A DNA stretch of 64,000 nucleotides from Candidatus Poribacteria bacterium (GTDB taxonomy: Bacteria > Poribacteria > WGA-4E > PCPOR2b): assembly GCA_028819845.1 (NCBI GenBank), contig JAPPKS010000012.1, forward strand, positions 1 to 64,000, in the 5' to 3' direction. Below, in pieces: positions 33,918-41,672 of this stretch. The notes below the pieces were generated by a model. It was given only the letters and a program-made list of their open reading frames with translations, ran no database searches and was not told where the DNA came from. Within the stretch, counting starts at the first letter, position 1; every line of letters begins with the position of its first letter. Position numbers and translations under genes: made by a program.

Positions 33918-34043
33918 GTTTGGATCGTGAACCATCCTAACTAGAATTTGGCAATGGCTGAAAATCAACCCTCATTTCATACCAATTGATACAAGACAGC
34001 GAATCACTTTTGCCAAAACTGACATAATCTGAGGAATCTACCA

Positions 34044-36158
34044 GTGAAGTATTCTACGCCTTATTCCATCCTCATTCTTACCGCCGTATGGCTGTGTCTT
34101 ACCAATTCTAGCACGTACGCACTGAAAGAGTTTGGCGATATTATAATTACACCGGAACTCACCCCTAGCGGCAGTAGTTTCCACGGATATGCGGAATACA
34201 GAATTAATGTATCCAATCGCTCGCCTGACAAAGCGCATCTCGTAACATTGGCGTTGCCGAAGACCAATTACGGAATGTTTGGCAATCAAATCCGAAAAAT
34301 CACCCGTTCAGTAATTGTCGGCCCCTCCGCTACTGCCCGGGTCGCCTTGTTTCAGCCTTCAGTAAGGCTAGATGGACACGGTCTAGAAGTCACCATAGAC
34401 GGTAAAGTGCAAGATGACGCGGTTCCACTGTCTATCGGCAATCACGGCCGCCACGACAGCGTTTTCATGCCTCACCACCCGGCGGGAATGCCGCACACGA
34501 TACGTAGCAGCAATCCTGAGATTCGAATTTTGATAAGCCGCAATGTGGACACGGCTGATTTGCATTCCCACGTTGGAAACCAACTCAACACTTCGAGGTC
34601 AACAGGCGGTTTCTCACCATCTGGAGGTGTACCTCACCCATTTGCGCCGCCAAGATCGGGAACCGGCTATGAAACCATCGACCTCGGATTCCCGGTTTCA
34701 GCGTGGAGCAGCAATTGGCTCGGTTATTCTCGATACGACAGCGTCATTGTCACAGGCGATGACGTGAAAATGATGCCGGCGGATGTTCAATCCGCGTTGT
34801 GGCGCTACGTGGAATGCGGCGGCGCTCTACTTGTATTGGGAGGACGGGAACTTCCAAATATTTGGGGGTTGAAGGCCGCCGCCGATACCTCCGAATTTGT
34901 TAACTATTATGCCGGTTTCGGTCAGTGTATCGTGACGGCTGACGTGAATACAGTTCACTTAACGCCGGAGCAGTGGTCTGAGATTGTGTCTTCGTGGTTG
35001 AAGACTGAAAATCCGCGGAGAACCAGCCGGACGGTTGAGGGTGCTAACGCGATGTTTCCGGTGGTGGAAGGTTTAGGGGTTCCTGTGCGCAGTATGTACC
35101 TATTGATGCTTCTTTTCGCCGTATTGATTGGACCGGTGAACCTCATAGTACTGTCGCGAAAAAAACGGGGCATCTGGATGCTTTGGACAGTGCCGGCAAT
35201 CTCGCTTATTACATGTCTCGCTGTCTTCGTGTACGCGACGTTCGCCGAAGGGTGGGAACGACACGCCCGAATCGAAGCACTGACACTACTCAACGAAAAG
35301 ACTCACCGCGCCACAACGATTGGTTGGACCGCGTTCTATTCAGCGCTCACGCCATCGGACGGTTTGCACTTCGGCTATGATACTGAGTTGACGCCCCAAA
35401 TTGTCTCTACTCAGATGGCAGGAACGCCTCGCTCGGTCGACTGGACGCACGGCCAACACCTAGAAAGTGGTTGGATGACCGCGCGAGTACCGGCGCATTT
35501 CATGCTGCGCAAGAGCGAAGTGAGGCGTGAGCGTGTCACGGTTAGACGGGGAACTGATAAACGCCTAAGCATTGTTAACGGTCTAGGCGCTGTCATAAAA
35601 CAGTTCTGGTTGGCGGATTACGATGGTGCAATCTATTTTGGAAAGGACATTCCCGCGGGCGCGGAAGCGCAATTGAGTGCGCGTACGCAATTGCGTCTAG
35701 GCAACCCGGGTGGAGTTGATGGGACATTTCAATTTGAACTATGGGATTCATCCGTCAATATTGACCTGGATTCCGGGGAAATTTCCCCATTGCTAAGGGA
35801 CGAGATGAAATGGCGAGGCGAGCCGCTCTCCGATGATGTTTCCATTGCCGTTTCAAAGCACGGTTATGAGTGGGTAATAACGGATCGCCTCTTGAATCGG
35901 ACTTACACCATTAAGGCGGACATTATCGACGGCCCACTCCGAATTCATAGTAACGCTGCGCCTATTTTGCGGGGTATATTTGCCTCCGATGATTGGATTC
36001 ACAACATCAATTATCTCAAGGAAGCTCCGGTAAACTATCTCCGCCCCAACTGTTATATCGCAGAATTATCGTCTGCTCCATTTATTGAGGATGGTCTTCG
36101 AAACACGACAGAAAAAAGATATAGCTCGGTCGTTTATGGCATTTTGGATGTGGAATGA
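34044..36158 (+). CDS. Exported membrane protein with a GATase-like domain, MoxR-locus type
   Basis: 704 residues from GTG 34044 (GAGGA 8 nt upstream). Signal peptide ILILTAVWLCLTNSSTYA. A beta-rich periplasmic part follows, then a segment SVIVTGDDVKMMPADVQSAL and YVECGGALLVLGG that resembles class I glutamine-amidotransferase-like folds without the catalytic Cys. Two membrane helices lie near residues 352-395 (YLLMLLFAVLIGPVNLIVL and TVPAISLITCLAVFVYATF), and the C-terminal half is beta-rich. Proteins with this layout occur in MoxR/DUF58/VWA loci of Planctomycetes and relatives. Precise function unknown. It may form an envelope complex with the VWA protein at 41673, which carries a similar middle domain. 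Confidence 0.72.
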   Translation: MKYSTPYSILILTAVWLCLTNSSTYALKEFGDIIITPELTPSGSSFHGYAEYRINVSNRSPDKAHLVTLALPKTNYGMFGNQIRKITRSVIVGPSATARVALFQPSVRLDGHGLEVTIDGKVQDDAVPLSIGNHGRHDSVFMPHHPAGMPHTIRSSNPEIRILISRNVDTADLHSHVGNQLNTSRSTGGFSPSGGVPHPFAPPRSGTGYETIDLGFPVSAWSSNWLGYSRYDSVIVTGDDVKMMPADVQSALWRYVECGGALLVLGGRELPNIWGLKAAADTSEFVNYYAGFGQCIVTADVNTVHLTPEQWSEIVSSWLKTENPRRTSRTVEGANAMFPVVEGLGVPVRSMYLLMLLFAVLIGPVNLIVLSRKKRGIWMLWTVPAISLITCLAVFVYATFAEGWERHARIEALTLLNEKTHRATTIGWTAFYSALTPSDGLHFGYDTELTPQIVSTQMAGTPRSVDWTHGQHLESGWMTARVPAHFMLRKSEVRRERVTVRRGTDKRLSIVNGLGAVIKQFWLADYDGAIYFGKDIPAGAEAQLSARTQLRLGNPGGVDGTFQFELWDSSVNIDLDSGEISPLLRDEMKWRGEPLSDDVSIAVSKHGYEWVITDRLLNRTYTIKADIIDGPLRIHSNAAPILRGIFASDDWIHNINYLKEAPVNYLRPNCYIAELSSAPFIEDGLRNTTEKRYSSVVYGILDVE

Positions 36159-36385
36159 GTATCGAATTACATTACAATTTGGGTGGGAATAAACTTAACT
36201 TTTGTTGGAGATTGTACGCAGCGCAACAAGACACTTGTCTCAATTTATCACTTTGGGAAGAAAACTTAATAACGAAGATTTAGACCTACAAATCAAGACC
36301 GATTGGTTTTTGTGTGCTGCGTCCATGCCGCGTATAGTGCCATGAATAGCGGTGCAAACCGTTTTAACCCCAAGGGAATTTTCCG

Positions 36386-37315
36386 ATGCAAATCAATGTC
36401 GATCACGTCAAGAAATATTTCGGCCGAACTCGCGCCGTTGACAATATTTCATTCTCGTTTTCATCGGGAGACGTTGTCGGATTTGTCGGTCCCAATGGCG
36501 CCGGCAAAACTACGATGATGAGAATCTTGGCGACACTTGATGAGCCGACAAGCGGTGACGCCACGATTGACGGTGTCTCAATTGTCGAAGCCCCGGAAAA
36601 TGCCCGTCGGCTGATTGGGTATGTGCCGGACGCCCTTCCGGCGCACCGGGATATCTCGGTACATGACTATTTAGACTTTTTCGCCCGCGCTTACGGACTA
36701 GACGGCGTCAAGCGTAAACAAGTGGTCGAAAGTATAGAAGGTTTTACTAACCTTACCGGTATTCGAGAAAAAACTCTTTATGCACTATCAAAGGGTATGA
36801 AACAGCGGGTTAGTCTTGCACGCGCGCTCGTACACGACCCGCCGGTATTGGTGATGGATGAACCAGCCGCCGGGCTCGATCCGCGGGCACGGGTTGAACT
36901 GAGAGAACTCTTGAGGATTCTTTCCGGTGATGGAAAAGCCATCCTAATTAGCTCACACATCCTAACTGAACTCTCGGAAATCTGCGGCGGCGCCGTCATA
37001 ATTGAACAGGGCAAGATTGTCGCATCTGGAAACCTACAAGAAATCGCTGGCCAGGGTACAGAGCAGTGCACGGTTGTGATTCGGTCTCTGAACCGGCAAG
37101 ACGAAATGTATAAGGCGATGCTTATAATGCCGAACGTGGCGGCGGTAAATCAGTTGGGCGGCGAGATAGAGGTGAAAGTCTCCGGATCGGAAGACACCTG
37201 CAGCGAACTGCTCGAAATCCTGATAAAGAGTGGATATCGAATCATTGAGTTCAAACAACGTGGCAGCGATTTGGAATCGGTGTTCATGAGCGTAACAACA
37301 GGGGTAGTGCAATGA
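36386..37315 (+). CDS. ABC transporter ATP-binding protein (ABC-2 type)
   Basis: 309 residues. Walker A VGPNGAGKTTMMRI near residue 38, signature LSKGMKQRVSLARALVHDP, Walker B VLVMDEPAAGLDPRAR, D-loop, and a His switch ISSHILTELSEI. The C-terminal extension (residues about 220-309) is typical of ATPases working with ABC-2 permeases, including GldA-like exporters. ATG 36386 has AAGGGA upstream. The stop overlaps the permease start by 4 bp (ATGA), so the two are translated together. The substrate is unknown. It lies inside the MoxR/VWA region, where ABC-2 exporters of this type are often found. Confidence 0.93.
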   Translation: MQINVDHVKKYFGRTRAVDNISFSFSSGDVVGFVGPNGAGKTTMMRILATLDEPTSGDATIDGVSIVEAPENARRLIGYVPDALPAHRDISVHDYLDFFARAYGLDGVKRKQVVESIEGFTNLTGIREKTLYALSKGMKQRVSLARALVHDPPVLVMDEPAAGLDPRARVELRELLRILSGDGKAILISSHILTELSEICGGAVIIEQGKIVASGNLQEIAGQGTEQCTVVIRSLNRQDEMYKAMLIMPNVAAVNQLGGEIEVKVSGSEDTCSELLEILIKSGYRIIEFKQRGSDLESVFMSVTTGVVQ

Positions 37316-38829
37316 ACTACGTTTCGGTTCTTCTTGAAAAATTTACCGACTCGCTTAATCCCATCGTAGTCAAAGAATTGCGGCAAGCGGTGCAAGGCAG
37401 ACTCTTTAGCGTGATATTGATGGTTTTTCTCGGATTGCTGCTGCTTACTATGGGATTATTCTTATCAAGTGAAACCATGGAATCGTCTTTCAATGCGGGG
37501 CGTAACCTTTTTGGAGTATTGATCAGTATTTTACTAGGCACATGCTTACTGTTCGTACCGGCATATACGGGCATCCGGTTGGGAGCCGAACGGTCAGACG
37601 CTAATGTCGACTTGCTGTTCATAACGACGCTGCTGCCGCGTTCCATAATATGGGGCAAATTCCTCGCCGCCCTTGTGCTTACCGTCTTGCTTTACAGCGC
37701 GTGCCTGCCGTTTATGACCTTTACTTATCTGTTGCGGGGCGTTGACCTGCCGTCCATATTTGTCCTCATGGCGTTCACTTTTATTATAGCGGGGGTTGCC
37801 ATCCAGTGCGGCATCTTTCTCGGTTGCATTCCTGCCAATCGGTTCTTCAGAGTAATACTCGGCGTTGGGTGGCTTGTCGCTGTAGCTTCCAGCATTCCGA
37901 CATTGAGTATCATGATGTATGCTCCTGGTGGACTCCTTAACTCCGGCATAGGCGGCCTCATAGGAACATGGCGATTCTGGCGTATCGCACTGAGCGTGTT
38001 GGCTGGCGGGATGGCACTGATAAGTCTACTTGGTCTATTGTCAATCGCACTAATTAGCCCGCTGTCGAGTAATCGAGCACTGCCGGTGCGGCTTTTTGTC
38101 ACCGGAGTTTGGTTCTTAACCGGCATAGGCACCGTGATTTGGAGCATTGCATCACATAACCTCACTCCAGTCGGAGTGTGCGCAGCCGCGCACGTTCTTC
38201 TACATTCCATCGGTCTATTAATTGCAGTGAGCGAGAGAGAGCATTTAGGGCTGCGCATTCGCCACAGCATTCCGCGTAGACGTTGGCGCCGTCCGCTCGC
38301 ATTTCTCTTATTCAGCGGTGCAGCCGGTGGCGTATTGTGGTCATCGCTAATGATTGTTCTCACTCTAATAACTATTGTCGTATTAGTAGAGCGTTACCCG
38401 CTTATGTGGACCGGACAGTTTTATAACGATTTTCTGACAATAAATATCGTCATGCCACTTCACGCGCTCGCCTATGCTCTAGGTGCCTCAATCATACGAA
38501 GACGCTTCTTCGGGAATCGCATCGCTGGAGGTTACACGTGCGTGATAGCCATCATATTGTTGGGCGTTACGACCATGATTGTACCGCTCATTCTGTTTTT
38601 CATAACCGGAACTTGGCAAAAAGACTGGTTGATTGGCAGTCCTATTGGTCCCATCCTCGCCGTCCCGGACGGTGAATATCACCTTGCCTACAGCAGTTTG
38701 GGAATAGCGGCCGTTGGTGCATTGCTAGTCTGTGCCTTAAGTATTCCGTGGTTTTTCAGGCAAATTCGTGATTTTCATCCGCCAAATAAAAACACCGCGC
38801 CTCAATTCCGGACGAATGAGTCTAGTTAA
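37312..38829 (+). CDS. ABC-2 type permease
   Basis: 505 residues with about 12 hydrophobic helices, e.g. VILMVFLGLLLLTMGLFLS, LFGVLISILLGTCLLFVPAY, FVLMAFTFIIAGVAIQCGIF and VIAIILLGVTTMIVPLILFF. The N-terminal amphipathic part NPIVVKELRQAVQGRLFS is a hallmark of ABC-2 permeases (N-P-[IV]-x-x-[KR]-E-x-R). It forms the membrane part of the exporter with the ATPase encoded just upstream, overlapping by 4 bp. Substrate unknown. No signs of truncation. Confidence 0.88.
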   Translation: MNYVSVLLEKFTDSLNPIVVKELRQAVQGRLFSVILMVFLGLLLLTMGLFLSSETMESSFNAGRNLFGVLISILLGTCLLFVPAYTGIRLGAERSDANVDLLFITTLLPRSIIWGKFLAALVLTVLLYSACLPFMTFTYLLRGVDLPSIFVLMAFTFIIAGVAIQCGIFLGCIPANRFFRVILGVGWLVAVASSIPTLSIMMYAPGGLLNSGIGGLIGTWRFWRIALSVLAGGMALISLLGLLSIALISPLSSNRALPVRLFVTGVWFLTGIGTVIWSIASHNLTPVGVCAAAHVLLHSIGLLIAVSEREHLGLRIRHSIPRRRWRRPLAFLLFSGAAGGVLWSSLMIVLTLITIVVLVERYPLMWTGQFYNDFLTINIVMPLHALAYALGASIIRRRFFGNRIAGGYTCVIAIILLGVTTMIVPLILFFITGTWQKDWLIGSPIGPILAVPDGEYHLAYSSLGIAAVGALLVCALSIPWFFRQIRDFHPPNKNTAPQFRTNESS

Positions 38830-39082
38830 CTCTATATCTCAATTCTCGCTTGGCGGCGCAATAATCGCGGCGTAATTTCCCCGCCGGTAATTTGCGTAGA
38901 TTCAACCTAGTTCAGTTTACACCAGCACTGTACATTACACGCCCAATAATCATCTACGCGCTTGTAAACCGCCTGAGATACTATTTTGCGCAAAAAGCGG
39001 AATTGAGACTGAATCTTGGCGGAAGTAGCCGATGGCCTTAATTATCTCTGCACTAACTCTCTAAAACTCTGGAGGAAACACT

Positions 39083-40330
39083 GTGAAACATGTCATCAAC
39101 ATCTCACTCATTTTGAGTTTGCTTTTCGTTTTCCTGGTGCTCGAAATTGAGGCAGAATCTTCATCAACCGTCGCAATACTCGGTGCATTCGATGAAGAAA
39201 TCAGACTCCTTGAAGGTCAGCTTGCAAATTCAACGATTCACATAATCGAGAAACTGCAATTCATGACAGGTTTACTCAACGAACAAAATGTGGTAATCGC
39301 GACCACTGGCATCGGCAAGGTCAATGCAGCAATGACTGCGACTCTTGCCATTGAGCATTTTCGCCCAAAACAAGTTATCTTTACAGGGGTAGCTGGCGGA
39401 CTCAACCCAGATTTGAATTTAGGAGATATTGTTATTGCGGAGCGGACAGCCCAACACGATTTGGGTAAATTGGCGTCCGTAGAAATCGAAAATTTTGGCG
39501 TGCGGAACCCGATTACCGGGAAACGAAATCCTGTTTTCTTTCCAGCCGATCCGCGGCTTTTGCAAGCCGCTCAGACCGCTCAAGAACGGGTTGAACTGAG
39601 TCCATTAGACACGCCCGACGGCAAGCGTCACCCGCGAATCGTCACGGGCACCGTCGTGACCGGCGATATTTTTGTCGCATTTGATGCCAAAAGGACAACC
39701 TTGCATGAAAATCTCGGAGGGGACGCTGTAGAGATGGAGGGCGCATCGGTCGCACAGATCTGCTGGCAGCACAATATACCTTGCTTGGTCATACGCAGCC
39801 TCAGCGATTACGCGGGTTCGGACGCTACTGACGACTTCAAGAAATACTACAAAATCGCTGCTCGCAACTCGGCGGCGTTAGTGACCCAGATTGTCAACGA
39901 ACTCCATTCCTCCGAATCACTTCCGTGGGAATCCGAACAAGATGGATTACTTTCCGCCAATGAAAAGAAATTTCAAGAGATGCTTTCGAACGTAACTTTG
40001 GTTGGCAACTTCACAGTCGCCGGAGGTGAAGATCAGCGTGCACTACATGAAGAAAAATACACTATCGAAAGAGTCTCAAAATTGGGTGGCGACCGCTGGT
40101 TATTCGTTGCAAGAGTCCAATACGCCGGGAGAGACGTAACCGTACCGCTCCCGCTCGAAGTCAAATGGGCGGATGATACACCCATAATTACACTCACCGA
40201 TATGGAACTGCCTCAGCTAGGAACCTACACGGCAAGAGTCTTAATGTATCGCGGCAAATACGCCGGCACCTGGAGCAGCGAAAAGCACGGCGGGCACCTG
40301 TTCGGGAAAATTATCAGAAATATTGAATAA
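39083..40330 (+). CDS. mtnN: Exported 5'-methylthioadenosine/S-adenosylhomocysteine nucleosidase with C-terminal beta domain
   Basis: 415 residues from GTG 39083 (GGAGGA 7 nt upstream). Unlike the cytoplasmic enzyme it begins with a signal peptide (ISLILSLLFVFLVLEIEA). Residues 28-280 are the nucleosidase: VAILGAFDEEIRLLEGQL, VIATTGIGKVNAAMTATLAI, VIFTGVAGGLNPDLNLGDIV, DAVEMEGASVAQICW (purine/ribose-binding Glu) and VIRSLSDYAG with the catalytic Asp. It splits MTA or SAH into adenine and the thiosugar. Residues 290-415 form an extra beta-rich domain (YTARVLMYRGKYAGTWSSEK) of unknown role. mtnA at 26134 would use the downstream product, but a periplasmic nucleosidase implies scavenging of external nucleosides. 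Confidence 0.85.
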   Translation: MKHVINISLILSLLFVFLVLEIEAESSSTVAILGAFDEEIRLLEGQLANSTIHIIEKLQFMTGLLNEQNVVIATTGIGKVNAAMTATLAIEHFRPKQVIFTGVAGGLNPDLNLGDIVIAERTAQHDLGKLASVEIENFGVRNPITGKRNPVFFPADPRLLQAAQTAQERVELSPLDTPDGKRHPRIVTGTVVTGDIFVAFDAKRTTLHENLGGDAVEMEGASVAQICWQHNIPCLVIRSLSDYAGSDATDDFKKYYKIAARNSAALVTQIVNELHSSESLPWESEQDGLLSANEKKFQEMLSNVTLVGNFTVAGGEDQRALHEEKYTIERVSKLGGDRWLFVARVQYAGRDVTVPLPLEVKWADDTPIITLTDMELPQLGTYTARVLMYRGKYAGTWSSEKHGGHLFGKIIRNIE

Positions 40331-40479
40331 CGAAAATTGATGGTCCTGTACGTTTCCACACTACTCAACCACAAATGGAAATTGAATCACGTCACCTTAT
40401 CAAATCCGTCCGTTTACGTTGAATTTGATGAAATTTGTTGTCACTAATCAATCAGACATACTATAGGAAGGAACTATGC

Positions 40480-41521
40480 ATGACGCTAGAACTGAAAAAA
40501 AAACGTAAAGTGGCATGGTAGACCAGTATTAGAAGGGACGGGTCACATCGGCGACCTTAAACAAAATATACCAGACTTCTCGATAGTTCCGTTTAACGTT
40601 GAGGGTAGAGGCGTTAATGAATATCTGAATCTAGTTGTACGTGAGGCACTCACGGAAGATTCTGGATTTCTCCTAGCCAGTGACACACAGGACGAATTAC
40701 GGATACCTGTTGCAAAGGTGTCAAAACGGTATGAACTCGTACAACATAACCATATAGTTGAGGAATTAGAATATGCTATCGCCCAGGTTGGCCTAGACGC
40801 AGAAACCCTCGATGCGACATTGACGATGACAGTGTACGGGGAACGTATGTGGGCAAGTTTTATCTTGCCTAGGGATTCTCTCATCGATTTCAATTTGGAC
40901 AACAGTTCGTATGTCCTACGAATCAATGCCTTGAACTCGGTAGACAAGTCCACGCCGCTCGAAATTAATGTAACATGGTATAGTCTTGACTCTAAAACCA
41001 GCTTGTTGGTCCGCCGAAACGCTAGATTGAAAAAAATTCACCTTAAATCGCGGAAATCAAAGGGCATAAAAGAATTTTTGGAGAACCAGATTCGACAGGC
41101 TTCCGGGGACCTACGTCAAATCAGAGCGTGGAATCAACAGTTGTTGATGAATAGCCCACGTCGCGGTCAAATTGAATTATGGATAGATGAGATTGTCGCG
41201 AACAGATGGGGAGTTCATGCAGCCGCACGAGTGTATCACATTGCCAGAACAGGATATGATGGGGAGATTGACAATCGATTTGAAGGAAATGTAAAGCCTC
41301 ATGAACGTCAAGTTCAGTCTAGCGTGAAGGTTTCAGGAAAATTCACACCGGTGCGAAATGCTTGCGATATATGGCAAGTGTTATGTTGGTTTGCTAACCA
41401 GCGTACAACAATACAAAATCGATTTGACTTCATATTGGATATTCCTGTTCTGATGAGAGCATTGATGAAGTTGGATAAACCTCTGACGATACTTATTGAC
41501 GAGGAATTGACGGACGGGTAG
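40480..41521 (+). pseudogene. DUF932-like protein gene with a frameshift in an A9 tract
   Basis: AGGAAGGA (40464-40471) precedes ATG 40480, which opens MTLELKKK and stops at 40519. Dropping one base in the nine-A run (40495-40503) joins the start to WHGRPVLEGTGHIGDLKQN, SGFLLASDTQDELRIPVAKV, then SKRYELVQHNHIVEELEYAI and on to TAG 41521, about 346 residues in all. W-H-G near the N-terminus, V-S-x-R-Y-x-L-V-Q-H in the middle and a helical C-terminal NACDIWQVLCWFANQ resemble DUF932 proteins found in phages, plasmids and genomic islands. No ATG exists in the downstream frame; GTG 40718 falls inside the homologous region. Assembly error, true mutation, or slippage at the A-tract are all possible. 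It appears inserted in the MoxR/VWA locus and may be horizontally acquired. Confidence 0.6.
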
Positions 41522-41672
41522 TATCTGGTCGCGAATATTAGCCGAAACTAGTATGCCATCACAGTATCTTTCTAACCAACGCAGAACGACGATGCATCCC
41601 TATTGACGACAGCCCCAAATTCAACATCGTTACCTTGTGAATTTGCTTAATCAGTTGACGTCCTGGTCCATC

